Source: Phaeobacter sp. B1627 (GTDB lineage Bacteria > Pseudomonadota > Alphaproteobacteria > Rhodobacterales > Rhodobacteraceae). From it: a stretch of 64,000 nt of DNA. The first letter of the stretch is position 1. Every line of letters starts with the position of its first letter. Where the stretch lies: positions 1-64,000 of the forward strand of contig NZ_VCNK01000023.1 in assembly GCF_006265095.1 (NCBI RefSeq), read 5' to 3'. Shown here in pieces: positions 25,514 through 35,054 of this stretch. A program made the position numbers and the translations under genes. The notes beneath the pieces are model-generated. The model did not search any database, was not told the DNA's origin, and saw only the letters and a program-made list of their open reading frames with translations.

Positions 25514-27322
25514 ATGAGACCATTATTTTTCTCTCGTCTCCGGTCAGCGGCATGTGGAATCACCCTTCTTGCAGGTGCGAGTCTCGCGACTGCAGAATCG
25601 TCCCATGGCATAGCTATGTATGGCGCACCCGCGCTCCCACAGGATTTCGTGTCCCTCCCCTACGTCAACCCCGATGCCCCCAAAGGTGGGCAGGTGGTGT
25701 TTGGCAATCTGGGCAGCTTTGACACCCTCAACCCCTTTACGCAGAAAGGCACCCCTCCTTGGCAGCTGCGGTTCTGGGCCTACGAGAGCCTGATGGGGCG
25801 GTCATATGACGAGCCTTTCTCCCTTTACGGGCTGCTCGCCGAATCGATCGAGACCCCGGATGACCGATCATGGGTGGAATTCAGTCTCCGAACTGAGGCC
25901 CGATTCTCTGATGGGAGCCCGGTTACAGTAGAGGATGTCATCTGGTCCTATGAGACGCTCGGCTCCGAGGGCAACCTGCGCTACCGCAGCTTTTGGAACA
26001 AGATCGAGCGGATTGAACAGACCGGGCCGCGCCGCGTGCGCATGACCTTCAACACGGAGGATCGGGAGCTGGCATTGATCGCCGGATTGCGCCCGATCCT
26101 GAAGAAACAGCAATGGGACACGGACCCGGACAATGCGCCGGTCGGAACCGCCCCCTATGTGGTCAGCGACTTCGAGCTGGGTCGCTCGGTCACATTGTCA
26201 CGAAATCCCGACTATTGGGGGCGTGACTTGCCACTGCGCAAAGGCACCAACAATTTCGATAAATTGCGTCTGGAATACTTCGGGGACCAGACGGTTCTGT
26301 TCGAAGCGTTCAAAGCCGGAGACCTGTCCGCCGTGCGTGAATTCAACGCTGCCAAATGGGATAGCGATTACGATTTTGCACGTGTGCAAAACGCTGCGGT
26401 CATCAAGACTGAAATTCCAAATCAAACTCCGTCAGGGATGACCGGCTTGGTCATGAACACCAGGCGCCCGCCCCTGAACGACTGGCGTGTCCGTCAGGCG
26501 TTGATTGAGGCGTTTAACTTTGAATTCATCAACGACACGCTGACTGGCGGCCGATTGCCCCGGATCACCTCGTATTTCTCCAATTCCTACCTCGCCATGA
26601 ACGACGGCCCCGCCACCGGGCGGGTTGCAGAGCTTCTGGAGCCGTTCCGGGACACGCTTCTGCCCGGCGCCCTGGAGGGCTATACCCTCCCCGTCAGCGA
26701 TGGGACTGAGCGCAATCGGGCCAATCTTCGCACAGCCCGGAAACTGCTCTCTGATGCCGGATGGACCATCCAGGACGGAGTTCTGCAGAATGCCGAGGGA
26801 CAGGCCCTGGAATTGCAGGTCCTCCTTCAACACGGAAACCTCGGCGAAGAAGAGATGCAGAAAGCCGTCGACATCTACGCCACGTCGCTGGAACGCCTCG
26901 GCATCAAACTGACCACGGATCTGGTCGATGGGGCGCAATATGTTGAACGTCAGAACGTCTACGATTTCGACCTGACGTTCTTTCGGCGCGCCCTCTCCCT
27001 CAGCCCCGGAAACGAGCAGATGCTGTATTGGGGCGCCTCAGGTGCCGACATGCCCGGATCGCGAAACCTGATGGGTATGAACAGTCCCGCAGCGGAAGCG
27101 ATGATACTCCACATGCTGAAGACGTCCTCTTCGGAGGAGTTCATCGCAGCTGCGCAGGCGCTGGACCGGGCGCTGACGTCTGGGCGCTATGTGATTCCGA
27201 TCTGGCAGTACGCCAAGAGCCGTATCGCGCATGATGCGACCATGCGATTCGCGCCCCGGGTTCCGATATACGGCGATGGCATCCACTACATGCCAGAGGT
27301 CTGGTGGAGTTCAGGCGAATGA
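25514..27322 (+). CDS. Peptide-type ABC transporter substrate-binding protein
   Basis: The 602-residue product has a signal peptide (hydrophobic residues 8-25, cut near ATA-ESSHG) and the family 5 solute-binding fold: GGQVVFGNLGSFDTLNPF, WVEFSLRTEARFSDGSPVTVEDV, GTAPYVV, and DWRVRQALIEAFNFEF. Its size and the YMPEVWW ending resemble YejA-type oligopeptide-binding proteins. No permease or ATPase gene lies beside it, so it is an orphan that must use a transporter encoded elsewhere. The preceding 365 bases hold the candidate small RNA on the other strand. Confidence 0.88.
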   Translation: MRPLFFSRLRSAACGITLLAGASLATAESSHGIAMYGAPALPQDFVSLPYVNPDAPKGGQVVFGNLGSFDTLNPFTQKGTPPWQLRFWAYESLMGRSYDEPFSLYGLLAESIETPDDRSWVEFSLRTEARFSDGSPVTVEDVIWSYETLGSEGNLRYRSFWNKIERIEQTGPRRVRMTFNTEDRELALIAGLRPILKKQQWDTDPDNAPVGTAPYVVSDFELGRSVTLSRNPDYWGRDLPLRKGTNNFDKLRLEYFGDQTVLFEAFKAGDLSAVREFNAAKWDSDYDFARVQNAAVIKTEIPNQTPSGMTGLVMNTRRPPLNDWRVRQALIEAFNFEFINDTLTGGRLPRITSYFSNSYLAMNDGPATGRVAELLEPFRDTLLPGALEGYTLPVSDGTERNRANLRTARKLLSDAGWTIQDGVLQNAEGQALELQVLLQHGNLGEEEMQKAVDIYATSLERLGIKLTTDLVDGAQYVERQNVYDFDLTFFRRALSLSPGNEQMLYWGASGADMPGSRNLMGMNSPAAEAMILHMLKTSSSEEFIAAAQALDRALTSGRYVIPIWQYAKSRIAHDATMRFAPRVPIYGDGIHYMPEVWWSSGE

Positions 27323-27525
27323 AGACGGATTGCCCCTATCATAAAATGGCCGTGTCTGCACAGGAATATCGTGTCACAGCAAGGCCCCGGCACGGTGAAG
27401 TTGTTCTACTAACCCTATGGCAAACAAGAATTTCAGAGCTAGCGCCGTCTCTCTGAGCATATTGACGCTGCAGCATCTTCGGATCTGGTCGGCAAGAGGC
27501 ATCCGATCGGGCATTGCAATTATGT

Positions 27526-27556
27526 CAAGAAACGCTGACAGTTTTGGCGTTTCTTG
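27526..27556. repeat. Perfect 10-bp inverted repeat upstream of the small gene at 27608
   Basis: CAAGAAACGC (27526-27535) and GCGTTTCTTG (27547-27556) are exact inverted copies around an 11-base spacer. No T run follows on either strand, so it does not look like a terminator. It stands 52 bases before the start codon of the 71-residue gene and could be an operator or an RNA hairpin. The rest of the 27323-27607 gap shows nothing clear. Confidence 0.5.
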
Positions 27557-27607
27557 CTACATTGCACTTCAATAGTTCGGATTGTATCTCACTGAGTGAG
27601 GATCTCG

Positions 27608-27823
27608 ATGCAGAATTCGCCCGAATTTGACCTGACGACGAGCCTGCCCCGGCTTCGGCAGCGCTTCCCCGGTATCGTGGTCGATAAGAATCTATGTCCC
27701 GTGTCGCAGCGCGATGCCTTCATCGCAGCCTTGGCAAGAGCTCAGGGCATCTCCCTGACCGAAGCCGGTGAAGAAATGCGCGATTTCCTCTATATGGAAA
27801 GTCTGCGCGCTGAAATTGCGTAG
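27608..27823 (+). CDS. Small protein of unknown function, 71 residues
   Basis: The product is not recognised. It is soluble, with a likely helix pair in its second half (DAFIAALARAQGISLTEAGEEMRDFLY). The start at 27608 is chosen because GTGAGG lies seven bases upstream; an in-frame start four codons earlier has none. Its codon use looks like its neighbours. A perfect inverted repeat lies upstream and the XRE-cupin regulator lies tail to tail 36 bp downstream. Confidence 0.55.
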   Translation: MQNSPEFDLTTSLPRLRQRFPGIVVDKNLCPVSQRDAFIAALARAQGISLTEAGEEMRDFLYMESLRAEIA

Positions 27824-27859
27824 CACATCGATCCGGAAAATCTAATTTGCGGCAAGTCC

Positions 27860-28483
27860 TTACACGAGAGACGTGACCCATAGAATGGTCGCATCGTCAG
27901 GACTGCAGGACACTACGTTATGGCCCATCGCGCCGTCATAATAGGCACTGTCTCCGCGCCGCATCTCAACGGGTTCGTAGAATTCAGTATAGAGCCTGAC
28001 GACACCAGTCAGAACATATAGAAACTCTTCCCCATCGTGACGCACCCAGCCGTCAAATTCGTCAAGCGCACGCGCCCGAACGCGCGCTCGGTACGGCAAC
28101 ATGTTTTTGCGGGTCAGCCCATCGGCGAGCAGTTCGTGTTCATAGGTTGCCGTGGCATGGGCGGACCCTTCGCCAAATTTGGTCACGATCATGCGACCGT
28201 TGACTTGCTCACGCTGCGGCGGGGTGAACAGTTGCGGCACCGATATCTGCAGGCCAACCGCGAGCTTCTTCAACGCTTCATAGGTGGGCGACATCTGGCC
28301 GTTCTCAATTTTCGACAGCGTCGACCGGGCCAGTCCCGCCTGATTGGCCGCATGCTCCAGCGTCCAGTCACGCTGTTTGCGCAAATCCCGCACCCTGGCA
28401 CCGAGGTCCAAAGGTTCCGGCGTGCGCTCCTCGCCATTGGCATGCGCAATGGAGATCAGTTTCTTCGGGTCGCGTTCTTCCAT
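27860..28483 (-). CDS. XRE-family regulator with C-terminal cupin
   Basis: The 207-residue regulator has a helix-turn-helix domain at about residues 28-82 (VRDLRKQRDWTLEHAANQAGLARSTLSKIENGQ) and a cupin sensor domain at about 130-200 (HDGEEFLYVLTGVV, RRGDSAYYDG, GHNVVS). Such proteins bind a small ligand in the cupin and often control amine or amino-acid genes. AGGA lies five bases before the ATG at 28483. It is divergent from the FrnE-like gene across 186 bp, so that gene is a candidate target. Confidence 0.85.
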   Translation of the reverse strand: MEERDPKKLISIAHANGEERTPEPLDLGARVRDLRKQRDWTLEHAANQAGLARSTLSKIENGQMSPTYEALKKLAVGLQISVPQLFTPPQREQVNGRMIVTKFGEGSAHATATYEHELLADGLTRKNMLPYRARVRARALDEFDGWVRHDGEEFLYVLTGVVRLYTEFYEPVEMRRGDSAYYDGAMGHNVVSCSPDDATILWVTSLV

Positions 28484-28669
28484 GAACGTCCTATATGTCC
28501 ACATGGTCTTTCTTGCAACGCAGACTTGCCCAAATACCCGCTGCGCGGTACCTCTAATCAGGTTTCGCAAACGGTCGCGAAGACGTGACCGAAACCGGTC
28601 GGCAAGCTTTTGCACAATGTGAGTGAGACGCGTACATAGCTCACGGAAATCAAAAAGAGATAGATCGCT

Positions 28670-29371
28670 ATGACCGAGACCCTGCCATTGGTAAAACTCG
28701 ATATCCTTTCCGATCCGATCTGCCCGTGGTGCTATATCGGAAAGACGCTGCTAGATCGGGCCTTGGCCGAAGAAGGCGAACTGCCCTTCGTGGTGGAATG
28801 GCACCCATTCCAGCTCAATCCCGACATGCCTGCCGCAGGGATGGATCGGCGTACCTATCTTGAAACCAAATTTGGTGGCAAAGACAACGCGGTACGCGTC
28901 TATGCTCAGATCGCGGAGCATGCGGAAAAATCCGGCGTTCCAATCGATTTCGAAGCCATGAAGCGGACCCCAAACACCACAGATGCCCATCGCCTCATTC
29001 ACTGGGCCGGACTGGAAGCGAAACAATCGCCGGTGGTGGATGCGCTGTTTCAGGCCTATTTTGTCGAGGGAAAGGATATCGGCGACCACAGCGTGCTTGC
29101 CGATGTCGCGGACAAGGCCGGCATGGATCGAGCGGTTATCGAAAGGCTCCTCAGCGGCGACAGCGATCGGCAGGATATTCAGGACCGGGATGCCCATTCC
29201 CGCAAGATGGGCGTGACGTCTGTTCCGACCTTCATTGTCGCCAACCAGCATGTCATTCCCGGTGCCCAACCGCCCGAGCTATGGGCTCAGATCATAGCTG
29301 ATATTCGTTCACAGCTCCGATCCGACCAAAGCGCCAATGAGGATGCCGAAGATACGCGCCTAACACATTAA
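28670..29371 (+). CDS. DsbA-family oxidoreductase, FrnE type
   Basis: The 233-residue thioredoxin-fold protein has CPWC at residues 18-21 after LDILSDPI, the ADAH-like TTDAHRLIHWAG segment, and the cis-Pro loop GVTSVPTFIVANQ. No signal peptide is present, as is normal for FrnE, a cytoplasmic disulfide oxidoreductase/isomerase relative. It is divergent from the XRE-cupin regulator. A ten-pair inverted repeat follows its stop. Confidence 0.85.
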   Translation: MTETLPLVKLDILSDPICPWCYIGKTLLDRALAEEGELPFVVEWHPFQLNPDMPAAGMDRRTYLETKFGGKDNAVRVYAQIAEHAEKSGVPIDFEAMKRTPNTTDAHRLIHWAGLEAKQSPVVDALFQAYFVEGKDIGDHSVLADVADKAGMDRAVIERLLSGDSDRQDIQDRDAHSRKMGVTSVPTFIVANQHVIPGAQPPELWAQIIADIRSQLRSDQSANEDAEDTRLTH

Positions 29372-29387
29372 AATAATGTACATATTT

Positions 29388-29416
29388 AGATGTCGCCCAA
29401 TGAAGTGGCGACATCT
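29388..29416 (+). terminator. Ten-pair hairpin after the FrnE-like gene
   Basis: AGATGTCGCC (29388-29397) pairs exactly with GGCGACATCT (29407-29416) around a nine-base loop, 17 bases after the stop codon. Only TTG follows, so termination would be weak or Rho-assisted. It could also act as an operator ahead of the exporter gene. Confidence 0.45.
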
Positions 29417-29561
29417 TGTCCAGGCCTGCACATAGGTATGTGCGCTCGTTTAACATTTGAAGCACTTTTCGGATTTCGAATTTCATGTTAGCGCCGTCGG
29501 GCCGGTGGCCGAACCCGGAGCGATGTCCGCCCCCGTTCAAGTCGCCGGGAGAGGTTTACAC

Positions 29562-30785
29562 ATGATAGAACAACGCAAATCGGCGCTGTCGCAGGGTGAA
29601 TTCATCGCAATGATCGCGATGATGTTTGCCACAATCGCATTTTCCATCGATGCGATGTTGCCAGCCCTTCCGGAAATCGGCGCAACTCTTAGTCCGAATG
29701 ATATAAACAGCGCCCAACTCATCGTCACATCCTTTGTCGTTGGCATGGGGGTCGGTACCTTCTTTACCGGACCGCTGTCCGACGCGTTTGGACGCAAACC
29801 AGTGATCTTCGTCGGCTCGGCGCTGTATTGTCTTGGCGCTCTGGCAAGCTACTTTAGCCAATCCCTGGAAACCATTCTTATTTCACGTGTTTTGATGGGA
29901 TTGGGTGCGGCGGCTCCGCGTGTCGTGGCGATTGCTATTGTGCGTGACCTCTATGTTGGACGCGATATGGCGCGCATCATGTCGTTGGCGATGATGATCT
30001 TTACCCTCGTACCTGCCTTCGCGCCGCTGCTCGGAACTGGCATCATCGCTCTGTCAGACTGGCGCGGGATCTTCGCCGCATTCGCCCTGTTCTCACTTAT
30101 CACCGTTCTATGGATGGCGCTCCGTCTGGATGAACCTCTGAAACCGGAAAACCGTCGGCCGTTCCGCTTACCGACGTTGCTTTCGGCCCTCAGCGAAATG
30201 ATCCACCACCCAACGGTTCGCCTTTCGATTTTGGCCCAGACCTTCTGCATGGCAATGCTGTTCACCATGATCGTTATGGTGCAACCCGTGTACGACGTGG
30301 TTTTCGACCGTGCCGAGACCTTCCCCGTGTGGTTTATGGCCGTCGCGCTGCTGGCGGGATCCGCAAGTTTTCTAAACGCCTCCCTCGTGGGTCGTGTTGG
30401 GATGCGCCGCATGGTCACATGGGCACTTGGGATTCAGATTCTGGTCAGTGTAGTGATGTTCCTCACAACCTTCATCAACCTGAGTGAACCCGCTGATTTC
30501 TATATCTTTGTTGCATGGCAAACGAGTGTGTTCTTCATGGTCGGCCTGACCCTTGGCAACCTGAACGCCATCGCGATGGAGCCGATGGGACATATCGCCG
30601 GCATGGCAGCGTCTGTAATGGGCGCCATCTCTACCGTGGCGGCCGCATTCATTGCTGCCCCCGTCGGCCTGTTGTTCGATGGAACCATTCTGCCAATGGT
30701 TGGCGGCGTTCTGTGCACCGCGATCCTTGCCTTTTTAACGATGCTACGGATGGCCAGGGTCGAGGAAATGACCGCAGTTGTGTAG
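29562..30785 (+). CDS. Bcr/CflA-type major facilitator exporter
   Basis: The 407-residue membrane protein has twelve hydrophobic helices and the drug-proton antiporter signature GPLSDAFGRKPVIFVG after helix 2, with DAMLPALPEIG in helix 1, as in Bcr/CflA exporters of bicyclomycin and related compounds. GGGAGAGG precedes the ATG at 29562; a longer frame begins in the intergenic hairpin region and lacks a good site. The substrate is unknown. A bidirectional terminator separates it from mfd. Confidence 0.88.
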   Translation: MIEQRKSALSQGEFIAMIAMMFATIAFSIDAMLPALPEIGATLSPNDINSAQLIVTSFVVGMGVGTFFTGPLSDAFGRKPVIFVGSALYCLGALASYFSQSLETILISRVLMGLGAAAPRVVAIAIVRDLYVGRDMARIMSLAMMIFTLVPAFAPLLGTGIIALSDWRGIFAAFALFSLITVLWMALRLDEPLKPENRRPFRLPTLLSALSEMIHHPTVRLSILAQTFCMAMLFTMIVMVQPVYDVVFDRAETFPVWFMAVALLAGSASFLNASLVGRVGMRRMVTWALGIQILVSVVMFLTTFINLSEPADFYIFVAWQTSVFFMVGLTLGNLNAIAMEPMGHIAGMAASVMGAISTVAAAFIAAPVGLLFDGTILPMVGGVLCTAILAFLTMLRMARVEEMTAVV

Positions 30786-30811
30786 AGATCACGCCATAAC
30801 GCACTGAAAAT

Positions 30812-30844
30812 ATGAGCCACTCGCGGATACCGTGAGTGGCTCAT
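30812..30844. terminator. Bidirectional hairpin between exporter and mfd
   Basis: ATGAGCCACTC (30812-30822) pairs with GAGTGGCTCAT (30834-30844) for eleven bases around an eleven-base loop. It lies between the convergent ends of the exporter and mfd. T residues after it on the plus strand and AAAATAT before it (giving U on the minus strand) suit both directions. Confidence 0.65.
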
Positions 30845-30850
30845 GTCTTG

Positions 30851-33800
30851 TCAACGACCGCTGTGATCCTTCTTTTTCTTTTTCGCGGCAACGACTTTTT
30901 CCGCCAGATCCCGGGCGATGGCAAAGGCGCCTTTGATCTTGTCGCTGTCCTTTTTCCAATCCCGCCGCACGACAATCTTATTGTCCTTCACCTTGGCGAG
31001 GCCATCCTGCGCCTGAATGAACTCCACGAGGCCTTGCGGGGAGGCAAACTTGTCATTGTGGAACTGAATGGTTGCGCCCTTCGGGCCACCGTCCAATTTG
31101 GCAATTCCAGCTTTCTTGCACATCGCCTTGATCCGAACAACGAGCATCAAGGTATTGACCTCCCTCGGCAAAGTTCCAAAACGATCGATCAATTCGGCCG
31201 CGAAGCCTTCCATCTCAACCTTGGAGGCGAGGGACGACAACCGGCGATAGAGACCCAGGCGTACGTCGAGATCCGGCACGTAGGTCTCCGGGATAAGAAC
31301 CGGCACGCCCAAATTGATCTGCGGCGCCCATTGGTCGTCATGCTCAATCAGGCCCTCAACCTCACCGGACTTGATCTTTGCGATCGCCTCTTCCAGCATG
31401 GATTGATACAGCTCATAGCCGACATCGCGCATCTGGCCGGACTGTTCTTCGCCCAGAAGATTGCCTGCGCCCCTGATATCAAGGTCTTGCGAGGCGAGTG
31501 TAAAGCCCGCGCCGAGGGTGTCGAGCGAGCCAAGCACCCGCAATCTCTTCTCGGCGGTGTCGGTCAGACGCTGACGTGGCTTGGTGGTCAGATAGGCATA
31601 GGCCCGGGTCTTGGATCGTCCCACGCGCCCGCGGATCTGATAGAGCTGAGCCAGGCCGAACATATCGGCGCGATGCACAACCATGGTGTTCGCGGTCGGA
31701 ATATCGAGGCCGGATTCAACGATCGTGGTCGCCAGGAGGATATCGTATTTGCCGTCGTAAAAGGCATTCATCCGGTCATCGAGCTCACCCGCGGCCATTT
31801 GGCCATGAGCTATCACATATGTCAGCTCCGGCAGCTGCTCTTTGAGGAACCCCTCAATTTCGGGAAGATCAGAGATCCGCGGCACCACATAAAAGCTCTG
31901 TCCGCCCCGGTAGTGCTCGCGCAGCAAGGCCTCCCGAATGGTGACTGCGTCGAATTCTGTGACATAGGTGCGGATTGCCAGGCGGTCCACTGGCGGAGTG
32001 CCAATAATCGAAAGATCCCGGACCCCTGTGAGACTAAGTTGAAGCGTCCGAGGGATCGGCGTTGCGGTCAGCGTCAAGACATGAATGTCGGACCGGAGCT
32101 GCTTCAGACGTTCCTTATGCGAGACGCCGAAATGCTGTTCCTCATCAATGATCAATAGCCCGAGTGATTTGAACCGGATGTTCTTTGCCAGAAGCGCATG
32201 AGTCCCGACAACGATGTCGACGGTTCCCTTGGCCAGGCCCTCGCGTGTTTTACTGGCTTCTTTTGGTGAAACAAACCTGGACAGCTGCCTGACTTCCAGA
32301 GGAAACCCTCGGAAACGGTCTTTAAAGCCAGCCGCGTGCTGCCGCGCCAGCAAGGTCGTCGGCGCGACAATAGCAACCTGCAGTCCGGACATCGCCGCCA
32401 CAAAGGCTGCGCGCATCGCAACCTCGGTTTTTCCAAACCCCACATCGCCACAAATCAGCCGGTCCATCGGCTGCCCCGAGTTCAGGTCCGCCATCACGTC
32501 TTCAATCGCGCGCAGCTGATCGTCCGTCTCCTGATAGGGGAAGCGCGCGGAGAATTCCTCCCAGGCATGCGCGGGCGGATCTATTGCCGGCGCCTTGCGC
32601 AGGGCCCGCTCTGCTGCAATACGGATCAGCCGGTCTGCCATTTCGCGAATGCGCTCTTTCAGGCGCGCTTTCTTGGCCTGCCAGGCTCCACCGCCCAGCC
32701 TGTCCAGCAAGCCCTCATCGTGGCCGTATTTGGACAGCAATTCGATATTTTCCACCGGCAAATACAATTTTGCCTGCTCGGCATATTCCAACAACAGGCA
32801 TTCATGCGCAGCGCCCGCCGCCGTGACCACCTCAAGCCCGACATAGCGACCAATACCGTGATCCACGTGAACCACCAGATTTCCAGCGCTCAGAGATTGA
32901 GCTTCGGTCAGGAAGTTCTCGGCTTTCCTACGTTTTTTGGGCGACCGTATCAGGCGATCCCCCAACACGTCCTGCTCGGAAATAACGGTCATGTCCGGCG
33001 CTTCGAAACCGTGCTCCAATGCCCAGACCGCCAAATGTAGTCCCGACCGTCCGACGCGCGTCACATCAGCAACGGGGATCGCTTCTGCCAGCCCCTCGTC
33101 TTCAATCAACCCCGTCAACCGCTCCCGGGCGCCCTCGGAATAGGACGCCACGAGAACCGGGCCCTTCTCCATACGGGATTTAATATGATCGACCAACGCG
33201 CCGAAAAGGCTGACACTTTCCAGTTGTCGTTCAGGAGAAAAATTGCGCCCGATCCGCCCGCCTGCATCAACAACACCGGGCCCGGAGGCCTGTGGCAGCG
33301 GATGGAACTGCAATGTGCGGTGCGGCTTGATCCGATCCGTCCATGCCGCATCATCGAGGTACAAACGTTGTGGCGGGGTCGGCTTATAGACCGTATCCAT
33401 TCGCCCCTTGGCACTCATGGCGATCTTGCGGGTTTCATATTGGTCAGCGATGCTGTCCCAGCGTGCGATCCGGGCCGGCGTGAGCTGATCATCCAACGTC
33501 ACCGCGGCGGTCGGCATATAGTCAAATAGCGTCTCCAGCTGCTCGTGGAAAAACGGCAACCAATGCTCCATGCCCTGATGCTTGCGCCCCGCACTCACTG
33601 CTTCATAGAGCGGATCGTCATTTCCAGCCGCGCCAAATTCAATCCGGTAGTTCTGCCGGAACCGGGTGATCGCGGCTTCGTCCAGAATGACCTCTGACAC
33701 CGGCGCAAGCTCGATCAGTTCCAGCTTTTCGGTCGTGCGCTGGGTCGAGGGATCAAACCGGCGCGCCCCGTCAAGAACATCGCCGAACAGATCCAATCGG

Positions 33801-34315
33801 ACGGGACCACTCTCGCCCGGTGGAAAGATGTCGATGATGCCTCCGCGCACCGCATAATCGCCGGGCTCCATCACTGTCGGGCTTTGCGAAAAGCCCATTC
33901 GAACCAAGAACTTGCGAAGCGCTTCTTCATTGATCCTGGAATTCACCCGTGCTGTGAAGGCTGCTTCTTTCAGGACCTCTCGCGCCGGCACGCGCTGCAT
34001 AGCGGCATTGAGGGTCGTGAGGAGAACAAACTGCTGCGGCATTCCGTGCACCAAACCGGCAAGCGTCGCCATCCGCGCCGCGGAAATATCCGCATTCGGC
34101 GACACCCGGTCATAGGGCAAGCAGTCCCAGCCGGGAAAAATGACGACGGGCACCGATGGCGCAAAGAACCGCAGCGCGGCGCGCATGGCCTCCATACGTT
34201 TGTCATCGCGCGCGATATGCAGGACGGGCGCGTTGCTCCGATCCAGCTCACGCAAGATCAGGCGTGCATCATACCCTTCTGGTGCGCCCCCCATGACAAC
34301 GGACTGCTGAGCCAT
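30851..34315 (-). CDS. mfd: Transcription-repair coupling factor
   Basis: The 1154-residue Mfd removes RNA polymerase stalled at DNA lesions and recruits UvrA. In order it has the UvrB-like N-terminal module (FPGWDCLPYDRVSPN), an RNA-polymerase-interacting CarD-like domain (LVVHVDHGIGRYVGLE), the translocase with Walker A GDVGFGKTE and DEEQ box IIDEEQHFGV, helicase motifs (VVESGLDIPTANT, QIRGRVGRS), and the C-terminal regulatory domain. A Lys-rich tail (KKKKKDHSGR) ends the protein. The length is typical. Confidence 0.95.
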   Translation of the reverse strand: MAQQSVVMGGAPEGYDARLILRELDRSNAPVLHIARDDKRMEAMRAALRFFAPSVPVVIFPGWDCLPYDRVSPNADISAARMATLAGLVHGMPQQFVLLTTLNAAMQRVPAREVLKEAAFTARVNSRINEEALRKFLVRMGFSQSPTVMEPGDYAVRGGIIDIFPPGESGPVRLDLFGDVLDGARRFDPSTQRTTEKLELIELAPVSEVILDEAAITRFRQNYRIEFGAAGNDDPLYEAVSAGRKHQGMEHWLPFFHEQLETLFDYMPTAAVTLDDQLTPARIARWDSIADQYETRKIAMSAKGRMDTVYKPTPPQRLYLDDAAWTDRIKPHRTLQFHPLPQASGPGVVDAGGRIGRNFSPERQLESVSLFGALVDHIKSRMEKGPVLVASYSEGARERLTGLIEDEGLAEAIPVADVTRVGRSGLHLAVWALEHGFEAPDMTVISEQDVLGDRLIRSPKKRRKAENFLTEAQSLSAGNLVVHVDHGIGRYVGLEVVTAAGAAHECLLLEYAEQAKLYLPVENIELLSKYGHDEGLLDRLGGGAWQAKKARLKERIREMADRLIRIAAERALRKAPAIDPPAHAWEEFSARFPYQETDDQLRAIEDVMADLNSGQPMDRLICGDVGFGKTEVAMRAAFVAAMSGLQVAIVAPTTLLARQHAAGFKDRFRGFPLEVRQLSRFVSPKEASKTREGLAKGTVDIVVGTHALLAKNIRFKSLGLLIIDEEQHFGVSHKERLKQLRSDIHVLTLTATPIPRTLQLSLTGVRDLSIIGTPPVDRLAIRTYVTEFDAVTIREALLREHYRGGQSFYVVPRISDLPEIEGFLKEQLPELTYVIAHGQMAAGELDDRMNAFYDGKYDILLATTIVESGLDIPTANTMVVHRADMFGLAQLYQIRGRVGRSKTRAYAYLTTKPRQRLTDTAEKRLRVLGSLDTLGAGFTLASQDLDIRGAGNLLGEEQSGQMRDVGYELYQSMLEEAIAKIKSGEVEGLIEHDDQWAPQINLGVPVLIPETYVPDLDVRLGLYRRLSSLASKVEMEGFAAELIDRFGTLPREVNTLMLVVRIKAMCKKAGIAKLDGGPKGATIQFHNDKFASPQGLVEFIQAQDGLAKVKDNKIVVRRDWKKDSDKIKGAFAIARDLAEKVVAAKKKKKDHSGR

Positions 34316-34349
34316 CTGGCCTTCCCCTCGTTCGTTTTCGCCCTTCGTC

Positions 34350-34910
34350 TCAGCCCAGAACGCCGATCGAAAGATTTTGGTACATACCCCAAATGGCGGT
34401 TACAAATATGGATACGATTCCAACAAGTTGGATGTAGAACCTCGTGCGGACCAAGCGGCGACGCAAGTCTTCGTTTCCATGCGGCCGTGCCTGCATTGCT
34501 CTTGCGGCGGACAGGTTGATCAATCCCACGATATTCATAGGCAACAGCATCAGGACCACAGCCTGCGCAAATTCTACGCCATGAACAAAGCCCAGCAGGA
34601 TCAGCGACGTGAGCAGAAAGAACATCAGCGCCACAAGGAATAAACCCGCGACATCAGATATATACAGAATGCGGTTGATTTGAATTCTCACAGCATCCTG
34701 CAGGTCCTCGGCCGCTTGACCTCCCACCCTGGAGGCTCTGCCCACCATATCAAACGGCACCCCAAGCACCCAATGGCTGGCCGAGGACCACAGGACCGCC
34801 AGCGCGATCCAGTACCACAGGTTTGAAAAGGACCGAAGATCGATCAATTCAACGATTATACTAAACAGATCCAAGGTCGGCCCATTCCTCGACAAGTGAT
34901 CCCGATACAC
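34350..34910 (-). CDS. Conserved Rhodobacterales membrane protein, function unknown
   Basis: The product (up to 186 residues) has about four hydrophobic helices and a conserved opening segment ELIDLRSFSNLWYWIALAVLWSS. Similar roseobacter proteins are sometimes labelled as a component of a SufBCD complex, which I regard as unsupported here since no suf gene is near. The N-terminus is uncertain: a TTG at 34874 (giving MDLFSIIVELID) with AGGA upstream may be the true start. It lies 34 bp upstream of mfd on the same strand and may be co-transcribed. Confidence 0.7.
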   Translation of the reverse strand: MYRDHLSRNGPTLDLFSIIVELIDLRSFSNLWYWIALAVLWSSASHWVLGVPFDMVGRASRVGGQAAEDLQDAVRIQINRILYISDVAGLFLVALMFFLLTSLILLGFVHGVEFAQAVVLMLLPMNIVGLINLSAARAMQARPHGNEDLRRRLVRTRFYIQLVGIVSIFVTAIWGMYQNLSIGVLG

Positions 34911-35054
34911 CGCCTCTGCGGGATTTAGAGCCCTGTATCCATTGCCACGCGGCGCGACACAAGGCCCCCTGCGTCATAAATGCGCTGTCGGGGCACTTGT
35001 GAAACACCGCAGTTCCATGTCACCCATAGTCATCGGAATAATGCAGAGATCACG

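Noticed and set aside
30836-32158. Open frame antisense to mfd
   Set aside because: Its product has no motifs, and mfd helicase motifs lie in the same bases on the minus strand.
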